Source: CBDFKJ01 sp965248805 (GTDB taxonomy: Bacteria > Pseudomonadota > Alphaproteobacteria > UBA6615). From it: a stretch of 64,000 nucleotides of DNA. Under the pieces are notes generated by a model. The model was not told the origin of the DNA. It worked only from the letters and a program-made list of their open reading frames with translations, and ran no database searches. The translations under genes were made by a program, and so were the position numbers. The stretch spans positions 1,674,001 through 1,738,000 of the forward strand of contig CBDFKJ010000009.1 of the NCBI GenBank assembly GCA_965248805.1, written 5' to 3'. This document shows, piece by piece, positions 1-9,303 of this stretch (position 1 is the first letter of the stretch; the number at the start of each line of letters is the position of its first letter).

Positions 1-135
1 GACTTCGGCGTCGCCACCGCCAAGACCACCTATGGCACCTGCGGCGTCAAGGTGTGGGTCTACAAGGGCGAGGTCCTGGGCCATGATGCGACGACCGGCG
101 ACACGGCCCAGCCCGAACACGCAGTCGCGCGTTAG
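1..135 (+). CDS. rpsC: 30S ribosomal protein S3, C-terminal end (partial)
   Basis: This is the last 44 codons of an S3 gene that begins before the window. The frame is open from base 1 to a TAG and contains the S3 C-terminal signature AKTTYGTCGVKVWVYKGEV. S3 sits at the mRNA entry of the 30S subunit. A short acidic/histidine-containing tail follows the conserved part, as is usual for alphaproteobacterial S3. The next gene, rplP, starts 18 bases later in the standard S10-operon order, which supports the assignment. Confidence 0.95.
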   Translation, partial: DFGVATAKTTYGTCGVKVWVYKGEVLGHDATTGDTAQPEHAVAR

Positions 136-153
136 GAGCGGGAGGAAGTCGCC

Positions 154-567
154 ATGCTATCGCCGAAGCGCACCAAGTATCGCAAGCAGCACAAGGGTCG
201 CCTCAAGGGCGTCGCCAGCAGCGGTGCCGCGCTCAACTTTGGTGCCTTTGGGCTCAAGGCGCAGGAGCCGGGCCGCATCACCGCGCGCCAGATCGAGGCC
301 GCCCGGCGCGCCATCACCAGGCACATGAAGCGCGCCGGCAAGGTGTGGATCCGTGTGTTTCCCGACGTCCCGGTCAGCACCAAGCCCGCGGAAGTGCGTA
401 TGGGCAAGGGCAAGGGCGCGCCGGAGTACTGGATGTGCCGCGTCAAGCCTGGTCGGATCATGTTTGAGGCCGACGGCGTGCCGGCGCAGTTGGCCGAAGA
501 GGCGTTCCTGCTGGCCTCGGCCAAGCTGCCCATCAAGACGCGGTTCGTGCGTCGCTTGGGCGAGTGA
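154..567 (+). CDS. rplP: 50S ribosomal protein L16
   Basis: L16 (137 aa, the normal length) helps form the A-site tRNA and translation-factor region of the 50S subunit. The N-terminus MLSPKRTKYRKQHKGR and the segment GKGKGAPEYWMCRVKPG are family hallmarks. A GGAGG Shine-Dalgarno at 141-145 lies 8 bases before the ATG. The stop codon TGA lies just before rpmC, whose Shine-Dalgarno overlaps it, so the two are probably translationally coupled. The order rpsC-rplP-rpmC is canonical. Confidence 0.97.
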   Translation: MLSPKRTKYRKQHKGRLKGVASSGAALNFGAFGLKAQEPGRITARQIEAARRAITRHMKRAGKVWIRVFPDVPVSTKPAEVRMGKGKGAPEYWMCRVKPGRIMFEADGVPAQLAEEAFLLASAKLPIKTRFVRRLGE

Positions 568-575
568 GGTCAGCG

Positions 576-776
576 ATGAAGATCGACGATGTGCGCGCCA
601 TGTCCGGAGACGAGATGCGCGACCAAGTGCGCAACCTGAAAAAGGAAGCTTTCAACATGCGCTTTCAGAAAGCCTCTGGGCAGTTGGAGAATACGTCGCG
701 CGTGCGCCGCGTGCGCCGGGACATTGCGCAACTGCAGACCGTGCTTGGCGAGCGTCGCCGCGTCGCGGGCGAGTGA
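576..776 (+). CDS. rpmC: 50S ribosomal protein L29
   Basis: L29 (66 aa from this start) lies at the polypeptide exit tunnel and contributes to the docking site for SRP and trigger factor. The N-terminal MKIDDVRAMSGDEM and the region NMRFQKASGQLENTSRVRRV match the two-helix L29 fold. A GTG at 564 would overlap the rplP stop, but the ATG at 576 has GAGGT at 566-570 just upstream and gives the usual L29 N-terminus, so I prefer it. The gene lies between rplP and rpsQ as expected. Confidence 0.93.
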   Translation: MKIDDVRAMSGDEMRDQVRNLKKEAFNMRFQKASGQLENTSRVRRVRRDIAQLQTVLGERRRVAGE

Positions 777-783
777 GGTCGGC

Positions 784-1035
784 ATGCCGCGACGTGTTCT
801 CATCGGCAGGGTTGTCAGCGACAAGAGCGACAAGACGGTGGTCGTTACGGTCGACCGCCGCGTGATGCATCCACTGTACAAGAAATTCATGACGCGAACT
901 AAGAAGTTCGCGGCACATGATGCTGATAATAAATGCAAAATCGGGGACCAGGTGCGCATCCGCGAATGCCGGCCCTTATCCAAGCGGAAGTCCTGGGAAG
1001 TGGTCGAGCTGATCGCTCAAGCGGCAACGTCGTAA
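784..1035 (+). CDS. rpsQ: 30S ribosomal protein S17
   Basis: S17 (83 aa) is an OB-fold primary binder of 16S rRNA 5' domain. The sequence begins MPRRVLIGRVVSDKSDKTVV and contains the signature HPLYKKFMTRTKKFAAHD. The frame is open further upstream inside rpmC, but the ATG at 784, seven bases after the rpmC stop and preceded by GAGGT, gives the correct family N-terminus. It is part of the contiguous spc operon. Confidence 0.95.
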   Translation: MPRRVLIGRVVSDKSDKTVVVTVDRRVMHPLYKKFMTRTKKFAAHDADNKCKIGDQVRIRECRPLSKRKSWEVVELIAQAATS

Positions 1036-1047
1036 GGGAGCGAACAG

Positions 1048-1416
1048 ATGATCCAGATGCAATCGAATCTCACGGTCGCCGACAACAGTGGCGCGCGCCG
1101 CGTGCAATGCATCAAGGTCCTGGGCGGCTCAAAGCGAAGATCGGCGGGCGTCGGCGACGTGATCGTGGTCTCGGTAAAGGATGCGATCCCGCGCGGTCGG
1201 GTCAAGAAAGGCGAAATCCACAAGGCGGTCATCGTGCGCACGGCGAAAGACATTCGGCGGCCTGATGGTACCGTCATTCGTTTTGATCGCAACGCGGCGG
1301 TGCTGATCAATGCCCAGGGCGAGCCGATCGGCACTCGCATCTTCGGTCCGGTGACGCGCGAACTGCGTGCGCGCCGCTACATGAAGATCATCTCGCTGGC
1401 GCCGGAGGTTCTGTAG
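1048..1416 (+). CDS. rplN: 50S ribosomal protein L14
   Basis: L14 (122 aa, exactly the usual length) sits at the subunit interface and contacts 16S rRNA through bridge B8. The start MIQMQSNLTVADNSGARRVQ and the end RARRYMKIISLAPEVL are diagnostic. AAGGGAG lies 8-14 bases before the ATG. rplX begins with GTG one base after the rplN stop, so co-translation is likely. Confidence 0.97.
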   Translation: MIQMQSNLTVADNSGARRVQCIKVLGGSKRRSAGVGDVIVVSVKDAIPRGRVKKGEIHKAVIVRTAKDIRRPDGTVIRFDRNAAVLINAQGEPIGTRIFGPVTRELRARRYMKIISLAPEVL

Positions 1417-1417
1417 C

Positions 1418-1741
1418 GTGGCGCAGAAGTTCAAGATCAAGCGCGGCGACAAGGTGATCGTGCGCTCGGGCAAGGACCGCGGCAAGACGGGCGAGGTTCT
1501 GCGCGTGTTGCGGTCGCGCGAACGCCTCGTGGTGCAAGGCGTCAACATGGTGTCCAAGCACCGGCGGCCGACACAGGCATCGCCCGGCGGCATCGAGCAG
1601 ATCGAGGCATCGATCCACCTGTCGAATGTCGGCGTCGTCGATCCAGGCACAAGCAAGGCAACCCGTATCGGTTTCCGCACGCTGGAGGATGGGCGAAAGG
1701 TTCGCTTTGCCAAGGCCTCCGGCGAAGTCGTCGATCAGTAG
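1418..1741 (+). CDS. rplX: 50S ribosomal protein L24
   Basis: L24 (107 aa) is an early-assembly 50S protein with an N-terminal KOW motif, visible here as KIKRGDKVIVRSGKDRGKTG near residues 5-24. The start is GTG, giving the N-terminus (M)AQKFKIKRGD. The segment VQGVNMVSKHRRPTQASPGG is typical of the family. It is directly linked to rplN on one side and rplE on the other. Confidence 0.96.
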   Translation: MAQKFKIKRGDKVIVRSGKDRGKTGEVLRVLRSRERLVVQGVNMVSKHRRPTQASPGGIEQIEASIHLSNVGVVDPGTSKATRIGFRTLEDGRKVRFAKASGEVVDQ

Positions 1742-1751
1742 GAGCCGAGAG

Positions 1752-2294
1752 ATGGCCGCACGGTTGCAAGAGAAATACAACGACGTCGTCAAGGCGGAGC
1801 TGCAAAAGGAACTCGGCCTGAAGAGCACCATGGAAGTGCCGCGCCTGGACAAAATCGTGATCAACCTGGGCGTTGGCGAGGCCATCGCCGACAGCAAGAA
1901 GCTGGATTCGGCGGCTAAGGAACTGGCGCTGATTGCCGGCCAACGACCGGTCATCACGCAAGCCCGCAGGTCGGTATCCAATTTCAAGCTGCGCGAGGGC
2001 ATGAAGATCGGCTGCAAGGTCACGCTCCGGCGCCAGCGCATGTATGAATTCCTCGACCGCCTGGTGACGATCGCCCTACCGCGCACTCGCGACTTTCGCG
2101 GCCTCAACGGCAAGAGTTTCGATGGCCGCGGCAATTACGCATTGGGCCTGAAGGAGCAGATCGTGTTTCCCGAGATCGAGTACGACGCGGTCGACGCGAT
2201 CCGCGGCATGGACATCGTGATCTGCACTACGGCTCGCACAGACGATCAAGGCAGGGCGCTTTTGCGAGCATTCGACATGCCGTTCATGACCTGA
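1752..2294 (+). CDS. rplE: 50S ribosomal protein L5
   Basis: L5 (180 aa) binds 5S rRNA and forms the central protuberance bridge to the 30S head. The frame stays open far upstream inside rplX, but AGGAG at 1740-1744 points to the ATG at 1752, and the resulting N-terminus MAARLQEKYNDVVKAEL fits the family. Conserved segments include PVITQARRSVSNFKLREG and LPRTRDFRGLNGKSFDGRGN. The length matches typical bacterial L5. Confidence 0.97.
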   Translation: MAARLQEKYNDVVKAELQKELGLKSTMEVPRLDKIVINLGVGEAIADSKKLDSAAKELALIAGQRPVITQARRSVSNFKLREGMKIGCKVTLRRQRMYEFLDRLVTIALPRTRDFRGLNGKSFDGRGNYALGLKEQIVFPEIEYDAVDAIRGMDIVICTTARTDDQGRALLRAFDMPFMT

Positions 2295-2314
2295 TCGGCA
2301 CGGAGGAGAAGGAC

Positions 2315-2620
2315 ATGGCGAAGACGAGCTCGATCGAGAAGAACAATCGGCGCCGAAGATTGGTCAAAAAGTACGCCGCACGTCGCGCGGCGCTATCGGC
2401 GGCCGCGCGCGACCAGTCACTGGCGCCGGAAGAGCGGTTCGCGGCCCGTCTGAAGCTCGCCAAACTGCCGCGCAACAGCGCGCCTACGCGCGTTCGCAAT
2501 CGGTGCGAGCTCACGGGGCGGCCGCACGGGTATTTGCGCAAGGTGCGCATGTCCCGCATCGCGCTTCGCGACCTGGGCAGTCAGGGGCAGATCCCCGGTT
2601 TGGTCAAGGCGAGCTGGTAA
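2315..2620 (+). CDS. rpsN: 30S ribosomal protein S14, zinc-independent form
   Basis: S14 (101 aa) is required for 30S head assembly near the A site. This is the long, zinc-free type: the sequence lacks the CxxC pairs of the short form and ends RCELTGRPHGYLRKVRMSR... SW. GGAGGA at 2302-2307 precedes the ATG by 7 bases. The gene is in its standard place between rplE and rpsH. Confidence 0.97.
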   Translation: MAKTSSIEKNNRRRRLVKKYAARRAALSAAARDQSLAPEERFAARLKLAKLPRNSAPTRVRNRCELTGRPHGYLRKVRMSRIALRDLGSQGQIPGLVKASW

Positions 2621-2635
2621 AGGAGGACACACTAC

Positions 2636-3034
2636 GTGTCGATGAGCGACCCATTAGGCGACCTGCTTACGCGCATTCGCAACGGTCAGCGCGCGCGCAA
2701 GTCCATTGTGACGGCAAAAGCCTCGCAATTTCGCACCGCAGTGTTGGACGTCCTGGAGCAGGAAGGCTATATCCGCGGCTACAGCCGGGCCGACCTGCGC
2801 TCGGGCGTGAGCGAACTGACGATCGAGCTGAAGTACTACGCCGGCGAGCCCGTCATTCGCGAGATCCGACGGGTGTCGAAGCCGGGCCGGCGCGTCTATT
2901 CCAAGATGAAGGATCTGCGCACCGTTTATGGCGGATTGGGCGTGGCTATATTGTCGACGCCGAAGGGCGTGCTTTCCGACGGCGATGCCCGGGCGGCTAA
3001 TGTCGGCGGCGAAATCCTTTGTGAAGTCTTTTAG
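2636..3034 (+). CDS. rpsH: 30S ribosomal protein S8
   Basis: S8 (132 aa) is a primary 16S rRNA binder and, in enterobacteria, the translational repressor of the spc operon. The protein reads MSMSDPLGDLLTRIRNGQ and ends GGEILCEVF, both family-typical. The start is GTG at 2636, 9 bases after a perfect AGGAGG at 2621-2626; the ATG two codons later is too far from it. Whether this S8 regulates its own operon cannot be read from the sequence. Confidence 0.96.
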   Translation: MSMSDPLGDLLTRIRNGQRARKSIVTAKASQFRTAVLDVLEQEGYIRGYSRADLRSGVSELTIELKYYAGEPVIREIRRVSKPGRRVYSKMKDLRTVYGGLGVAILSTPKGVLSDGDARAANVGGEILCEVF

Positions 3035-3046
3035 GAGCGACGGGAC

Positions 3047-3580
3047 GTGTCGCGTGTGGGCAAAAATCCGGTGACCGTGCCTTCCGGCACCGACGTCAAG
3101 ATCGACGGACAGACCGTTACCGCGAAGGGCAAGTTGGGCGAGCGCAGTGTGACGATTCCGGCTGCGATATCGATCAGCCGCGAAAACGGCGAAATCCTGG
3201 TCAAGCCGACGGATGAAACCGACCGCACGCGCATGCTGTGGGGCACCTCGCGCAGCCTGCTCCACAATCTCGTGCTTGGTGTCGCCGAGGGGTTCTCGAA
3301 GAACCTGCAGATTGTCGGTGTCGGATATCGCGCCGCCGTCGAAGGCAGGGCCGTCAAGTTGCAGTTGGGCTACAGCCGCGAAGTCAACTACCCGATCCCG
3401 GACGGTATCGAAATCGTCTGTCCGACGCCGACTTCGATGACGATCAGCGGCGCCGATAAACAGAGAGTAGGACAGGTCGCGGCCGAGATTCGCGCCTTCC
3501 GCAAGCCGGAGCCATACAAGGGCAAGGGCATTCGCTACGCCGATGAGATCGTGATGCGCAAGGAAGGTAAGAAGAAGTGA
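3047..3580 (+). CDS. rplF: 50S ribosomal protein L6
   Basis: L6 (177 aa) is built of two similar RNA-binding domains and lies near the GTPase-associated centre. The start MSRVGKNPVTVPSGTDVKI and the C-terminal KPEPYKGKGIRYADEIVMRK are hallmarks. Translation starts at GTG after AGGAGC. The last four bases overlap the GTG of rplR (GTGA), so the two genes are translationally coupled. Confidence 0.97.
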   Translation: MSRVGKNPVTVPSGTDVKIDGQTVTAKGKLGERSVTIPAAISISRENGEILVKPTDETDRTRMLWGTSRSLLHNLVLGVAEGFSKNLQIVGVGYRAAVEGRAVKLQLGYSREVNYPIPDGIEIVCPTPTSMTISGADKQRVGQVAAEIRAFRKPEPYKGKGIRYADEIVMRKEGKKK

Positions 3581-3942
3581 GCAACAAGTCTCTTACTCTG
3601 TTCACGCGTCGTCGTGGGCGCGTACGCGCCAGTCTGCGCAAGCTTGGCGGCGGCAGGCCGCGGCTGAGTGTGTTCCGCTCGACCAAGCATGTTTATGCGC
3701 AAGTGATCGATGACACGGCTGGTCGCACACTCGCATCGGCGTCGTCGGCGGAGAAGGAATTGCGCGATCAGCTCAAATCCGGCGCCAATCGTGAGGCTGC
3801 GGCGGTGATCGGCAAGCTCATCGCCGAGCGCGCCACTTCCGCCGGCGTCAAAGAGGTCGTCTTTGACCGGGGCGGCTATCTGTTTCACGGCCGCATCAAG
3901 GCACTCGCCGACGCCGCGCGCGAGCATGGCCTCAAGTTCTAG
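3577..3942 (+). CDS. rplR: 50S ribosomal protein L18
   Basis: L18 (121 aa) brings 5S rRNA to the 50S subunit together with L5. Typical segments are GGGRPRLSVFRSTKHVYAQV and the C-terminal FDRGGYLFHGRIKALADAAR with the invariant end GLKF. The GTG start overlaps the rplF stop codon. The downstream spacing to rpsE is 12 bases. Confidence 0.97.
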   Translation: MSNKSLTLFTRRRGRVRASLRKLGGGRPRLSVFRSTKHVYAQVIDDTAGRTLASASSAEKELRDQLKSGANREAAAVIGKLIAERATSAGVKEVVFDRGGYLFHGRIKALADAAREHGLKF

Positions 3943-3954
3943 GAGAGATTGAGC

Positions 3955-4524
3955 ATGGCGCAAGGGCCGAGAGGTGGTCGCCGCGGTGATCGTATGCCGC
4001 GCGAAGAGTCCGAATTCGTCGAGAAGCTCGTCAGCATCAACCGCGTCGCCAAAGTCGTGAAGGGCGGCCGGCGATTCGGCTTTGCCGCGGTCGTCGTCGT
4101 TGGCGATGGTCGCGGCCGGGTCGGCCACGGCGCCGGCAAGGCGCGCGAGGTTCCGGAAGCGATCCGTAAGGCTACCGAGCATGCCAAGCGCGGCATGATC
4201 CGCGTGCCCTTGCGCGAAGGCCGCACCTTGCACCACGACATCAACGGCCGCTACGGCGCCGGCAAGGTCACGCTGCGTGCGGCTCCGGCCGGTACCGGCA
4301 TCATTTCCGGCGGTCCGATGCGGGCGATTTTCGAGTGTTTGGGCGTCCACGACGTGGTGGCGAAGTCCATCGGCTCCGCAAACCCACACAACATGATCAA
4401 GGCGACGTTCGAGGGCTTGCAGCGAGTCTGCGCGCCGCGCGCGGTGGCGGCACGACGCGGGCGCAAGGTCGGTGACATCCTCGGACGGCGCGGTGAAGAT
4501 GCCGCTGCAGAGAGCGGAGAATAA
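3955..4524 (+). CDS. rpsE: 30S ribosomal protein S5
   Basis: S5 (189 aa from this start) shapes the mRNA entry pore and affects decoding accuracy. The N-terminal double-stranded-RNA-binding domain carries SINRVAKVVKGGRRFGFAA and the second domain KVTLRAAPAGTGIISGGPMR. A TTG two codons earlier is possible, but AGGAGA at 3941-3946 is best spaced for the ATG at 3955. The C-terminal tail is acidic and variable, as usual. Confidence 0.96.
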   Translation: MAQGPRGGRRGDRMPREESEFVEKLVSINRVAKVVKGGRRFGFAAVVVVGDGRGRVGHGAGKAREVPEAIRKATEHAKRGMIRVPLREGRTLHHDINGRYGAGKVTLRAAPAGTGIISGGPMRAIFECLGVHDVVAKSIGSANPHNMIKATFEGLQRVCAPRAVAARRGRKVGDILGRRGEDAAAESGE

Positions 4525-4526
4525 GA

Positions 4527-4724
4527 GTGGCCAAGCGCAAGGTTCCGACCCTCCGCGTGACCCAGACCGGCAGCCCCATCGGGCGCCGGCGCGATCAGCG
4601 TCAGACCCTGATCGGTCTCGGCCTCAACAAGTGTGACCGCAGCCGCGAACTGCCCGACACGCCCGATGTGCGCGGCATGATCGAAAAGGTGAAGCACTTG
4701 GTGCGGGTCGAAGACCCAAAGTAA
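4527..4724 (+). CDS. rpmD: 50S ribosomal protein L30
   Basis: L30 (65 aa) is a small, non-essential 50S surface protein. The sequence has the family pattern VTQTGSPIGRRRDQRQTLIG followed by LNKC and a C-terminal VRGMIEKVKHLVRVED. The start is GTG two bases after the rpsE stop, so translation is probably coupled. Its place between rpsE and rplO is the standard spc-operon order. Confidence 0.95.
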   Translation: MAKRKVPTLRVTQTGSPIGRRRDQRQTLIGLGLNKCDRSRELPDTPDVRGMIEKVKHLVRVEDPK

Positions 4725-4749
4725 CGCGTTCGGTTCGGAGCATAAGGTT

Positions 4750-5247
4750 ATGAAACTTACCGATATTCGCGAGCCGGCTAGTGCTCGAAAGGGGCCGAAG
4801 CGCGTGGCGCGCGGCATCGGCTCGGGCACCGGCAAGACGGCCGCTCGTGGCCACAAGGGTCAGAAATCCCGCTCTGGCGTCGCCATCAAAGGCTTCGAGG
4901 GCGGTCAGATGCCACTGTATCGCCGCCTGCCGAAAAGGGGATTCGTCAACCCGGGCCGCAAACACTATATGGAATTGACCCTGTCGAACCTGCAGGCCGC
5001 GGTCGATCGTGGACGGCTCGATCCCGCCGAGACCATCGACGAGGCAATGCTGGTTGGCTCGCGGGTGGTGCGGCGACTGCGTGACGGCATTCGCCTGCTT
5101 GGCACCGGCAAGATGTCGGCCAAAGTGAACATTGCCGTCACGGGTGCGACGAAGCGGGCGATCGCGGCGGTGGAGAAGGCGGGCGGCACGGTCACGTTGG
5201 CGGCGAGCAAAGCGCAACCGGCCGCGAAGCAAGGTGCCAACGATTAG
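4750..5247 (+). CDS. rplO: 50S ribosomal protein L15
   Basis: L15 (165 aa) is a late-assembly 50S protein with an extended, glycine-rich and basic N-terminus. Here that region reads VARGIGSGTGKTAARGHKGQ followed by a G-F-E-G-G-Q-M-P segment, as in the family. The globular C-terminal half has VTGATKRAIAAVEKAGGTVT. The gene directly precedes secY, as in most bacteria. Confidence 0.97.
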   Translation: MKLTDIREPASARKGPKRVARGIGSGTGKTAARGHKGQKSRSGVAIKGFEGGQMPLYRRLPKRGFVNPGRKHYMELTLSNLQAAVDRGRLDPAETIDEAMLVGSRVVRRLRDGIRLLGTGKMSAKVNIAVTGATKRAIAAVEKAGGTVTLAASKAQPAAKQGAND

Positions 5248-5288
5248 TGAACGCGCGCTCGGCGGTCGGGCGCCCTAGGGAGTAGACC

Positions 5289-6628
<1,340 letters not shown>

Positions 6629-6632
<4 letters not shown>

Positions 6633-7273
6633 ACATCATCTTCCTGGGTCCGCCCGGCGCGGGAAAGGGAACCCAGGCCCAGCGACTGGAGCGGCGACAC
6701 GGCTGGGTTCAACTCTCGACCGGCGACGTGCTGCGCGCGGCGGTCGCGGCAGGCTCCGAGGTCGGCCGCAAGGCGCAGGCGATCATGGATGCCGGCGAAT
6801 TGGTGCCCGACGACGTCATGGCCGGAGTCATTTCCGATCGGCTCGATGAGGTCCGCGGCGGCTTCGTCCTGGACGGGTACCCGCGCACGTTGGCGCAGGC
6901 GGAGTTTCTCGATCGCGTACTCGCGGAGCGAAAGACGACCATTGATGCGGTCATCGAGTTCACTTTTGACGAGGAGGCGCTAGTGAAGCGGCTGAGTGGC
7001 CGATTCGTCTGCGCCAACTGCGGCGCGATGTATCATGATACTTTCATGCAGCCGCAGGCGGCGGGCGTTTGCGACCGCTGCGGTGGCGGCGCATTTGAAC
7101 GTCGGGCCGATGATGCGCCGGAGGCGGTGCGCACCCGGCTGGAGGCCTATCGGCGGCAAACCGCGCCGCTGCTGCCGTACTACCGCGCCAAGGGCGCGCT
7201 AAAGCCGGTCGACGGCATGGCCGAGGTCGACGAAGTGGCGCGGCAAATTGAAGCCGTTGTCGGCCCTGTCTAG
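6629..7273 (+). CDS. adk: Adenylate kinase with zinc-type LID
   Basis: Adenylate kinase (214 aa) converts ATP + AMP to 2 ADP in the cytosol. The P-loop GPPGAGKGTQ is at residues 7-16 and the NMP-binding region STGDVLR follows. The LID carries four cysteines, Cys128, Cys131, Cys148 and Cys151 (FVCANCG ... VCDRCGG), the structural zinc site of the long LID form. The start is TTG overlapping the secY stop (TTGA), so expression is translationally coupled. Placement between secY and rpsM is common in alphaproteobacteria. Confidence 0.97.
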
Positions 7274-7276
7274 TTG

Positions 7277-7304
7277 TTGACTGGGTTGGAAGTCACCATA
7301 TAAT
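7277..7304 (+). promoter_or_regulatory. Sigma70-type promoter before rpsM
   Basis: A TTGACT -35 box (7277-7282) and a perfect TATAAT -10 box (7299-7304) are separated by 16 bases, just after the adk stop codon. It would drive rpsM-rpsK-rpoA-rplQ independently of the upstream spc operon. The leader to the rpsM GTG is about 50 bases and holds AGGAGGA at 7346-7352. The boxes are read directly; activity is inferred. Confidence 0.75.
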
Positions 7305-7358
7305 GCGCCGGATTCCGAGGCATTCTTGTATTTGGATCGCAGCGCAGGAGGATAAGGC

Positions 7359-7730
7359 GTGGCGCGCATAGCTGGTGTCAACATACCCACGCAAAAGCCG
7401 GCGCATATCGCGCTGACTTATATACTGGGCATCGGCCGCACCAAGGCCCGCGAAATCGCCGCCAAGTGCGGCATTGAGGATTCGCGCCGGGTGCAGGACC
7501 TGTCGGAAGACGAGATCATCCGCATCCGCGAGGCAATCGATCGCGACTACAAGGTCGAGGGCGACCTGCGGCGTGAAGTCGCCATGAATATCAAGCGGTT
7601 GATGGATCTGGGCTGTTATCGCGGCCTGCGTCATCGCAAAGGGCTGCCGGTGCGTGGCCAAAGGACGCATACCAATGCCCGCACGCGCAAGGGCAAAGCG
7701 CGGCCGATCGCGGGCAGGAAAAAAGCATAG
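7359..7730 (+). CDS. rpsM: 30S ribosomal protein S13
   Basis: S13 (123 aa) is in the 30S head and contacts the 50S subunit and P-site tRNA. The sequence has MARIAGVNIPTQKPAHIALT, the helix-two-turn-helix region, and the basic C-terminus GQRTHTNARTRKGKARPIAG. The start is GTG, 6 bases after AGGAGGA. It opens the alpha operon (rpsM-rpsK-rpoA-rplQ); rpsD is absent from the cluster, as in other alphaproteobacteria. Confidence 0.97.
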   Translation: MARIAGVNIPTQKPAHIALTYILGIGRTKAREIAAKCGIEDSRRVQDLSEDEIIRIREAIDRDYKVEGDLRREVAMNIKRLMDLGCYRGLRHRKGLPVRGQRTHTNARTRKGKARPIAGRKKA

Positions 7731-7747
7731 GCGAGTAGGGGCAGAGT

Positions 7748-8140
7748 ATGGCGAAACCGGCAGGCGGCCGCGTAAAGCGGCGCGAGCGCAAAAACATCAC
7801 CTCGGGCGTCGCGCACGTGAGTTCGACGTTTAACAACACCAAAATCACCATCACCGACGCTCAGGGCAATGCCATAGCCTGGTCCAGCGCCGGTAGTCAG
7901 GGTTTCAAGGGCTCGCGCAAGTCGACCCCATATGCGGCGCAGATCGCGGCCGAGGACGCCGGACGCAAGGCCCAGGAGCACGGCATGAAAACGCTGCAGG
8001 TGCAGGTGAAGGGGCCCGGCTCGGGCCGAGAATCGGCGCTGCGTGCCCTGCAGGCCGTCGGGTTCGAGATCACCGCGATCAAGGACGTTACGCCGATTCC
8101 CCACAATGGATGTCGGCCGCCGAAACGGCGGCGCGTGTAG
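7748..8140 (+). CDS. rpsK: 30S ribosomal protein S11
   Basis: S11 (130 aa) lies on the 30S platform near the E site. Conserved segments are GVAHVSSTFNNTKITITD, SAGSQGFKGSRKSTPYAAQ and the C-terminal VTPIPHNGCRPPKRRRV with the invariant NGCRPPKRRRV end. It follows rpsM by 17 bases. The 119 bases between rpsK and rpoA contain no other gene. Confidence 0.98.
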   Translation: MAKPAGGRVKRRERKNITSGVAHVSSTFNNTKITITDAQGNAIAWSSAGSQGFKGSRKSTPYAAQIAAEDAGRKAQEHGMKTLQVQVKGPGSGRESALRALQAVGFEITAIKDVTPIPHNGCRPPKRRRV

Positions 8141-8259
8141 CGGCACGGCGCCAAGTGGCGCCGATCCAGCCCGCGGGGCGGCCGGCGGGCCCCGATCCAA
8201 TCATCGAGGACGCAAAGCCGCGGCCTCGCCCTGTCACGGCTCAGATGTGAGGCGGAAGC

Positions 8260-9279
8260 ATGTTGCAGAGAAACTGGACCGAGTTGATTAAGCCGACCAA
8301 GCTTGAGACGACGGCTGGCACCGACCAACGGCGCGAGGCAACCATCGTCGCCGAGCCGTTGGAGCGTGGATTCGGCCTGACCCTTGGCAATGCCATGCGC
8401 CGCGTGCTGATGTCCTCGCTCCAGGGGGCGGCCGTGACGGCCATCAAGATCGACGGCGTGTTGCACGAATTCTCCTCGATCTCGGGTGTGCGTGAAGACG
8501 TGACCGACATCGTGCTCAATGTGAAGGAGATCGCGCTGCGGATGCACAGCGAGGGTCCGCGCCGGATGACGCTCTCGGCCACTGGGCCTGGAGAAGTGCG
8601 CGCCGGCCAGATCGACACCGGCCATGACATCGAGATCATGAACCCCGATCTGGTTCTGATGACCCTTGACCAGGGCACGCGCGTCGTCATGGAGCTGACC
8701 GTCGAATCGGGCAAGGGCTATGTGCCGGGATCGCAAAACCGCGCTCAGGACGATCCGATCGGCTTGATCCCCGTCGATGCCCTGTTCAGCCCCGTGCGCA
8801 AGATCGCCTATCAGGTCGGCAATGCGCGCGTCGGCGAACGCACCGATCTCGACAAGTTGACGATGCATATCGAGACCACTGGCGCCATCACGCCGGAGGA
8901 CTCGATCGCGCTGGGTGCGCGTATCCTGCAGGACCAGCTGCAGATGTTCATCAATTTCGAAGAACCGACGACGGCCAAGCCGCTGGAACAGCGCGAAGAT
9001 GACCTCGAGCTCAACCGTCACCTGCTGCGCAAGGTCGACGAGCTCGAACTGTCGGTGCGCTCGGCCAATTGCCTGAAGAACGACAACATCATCTATATCG
9101 GCGACCTGGTGCAGAAGACTGAGGCCGAGATGCTGCGCACACCCAATTTCGGGCGCAAGTCGCTCAACGAAATCAAGGAAGTCCTGGCACCGATGGGCCT
9201 CCATCTGGGCATGGAGATTTCTAGCTGGCCGCCGGAGAATATCGAAGACCTGGCCAAGAGAATGGACGAACCGTTCTGA
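8260..9279 (+). CDS. rpoA: DNA-directed RNA polymerase subunit alpha
   Basis: RpoA (339 aa) dimerises to nucleate RNA polymerase and contacts activators and UP elements through its C-terminal domain. The N-terminal domain carries EPLERGFGLTLGNAMRRVLM and the second conserved block VNVKEIALR-like LNVKEIALRMHSEGP. The alpha-CTD, roughly residues 250-330, contains ELELSVRSANCLKNDNI and GRKSLNEIKEVLAPMGLHLG. Length and place in the alpha operon are standard. Confidence 0.98.
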   Translation: MLQRNWTELIKPTKLETTAGTDQRREATIVAEPLERGFGLTLGNAMRRVLMSSLQGAAVTAIKIDGVLHEFSSISGVREDVTDIVLNVKEIALRMHSEGPRRMTLSATGPGEVRAGQIDTGHDIEIMNPDLVLMTLDQGTRVVMELTVESGKGYVPGSQNRAQDDPIGLIPVDALFSPVRKIAYQVGNARVGERTDLDKLTMHIETTGAITPEDSIALGARILQDQLQMFINFEEPTTAKPLEQREDDLELNRHLLRKVDELELSVRSANCLKNDNIIYIGDLVQKTEAEMLRTPNFGRKSLNEIKEVLAPMGLHLGMEISSWPPENIEDLAKRMDEPF

Positions 9280-9303
9280 CGGCGAGCGCAAGGGAGGCAG
9301 GGC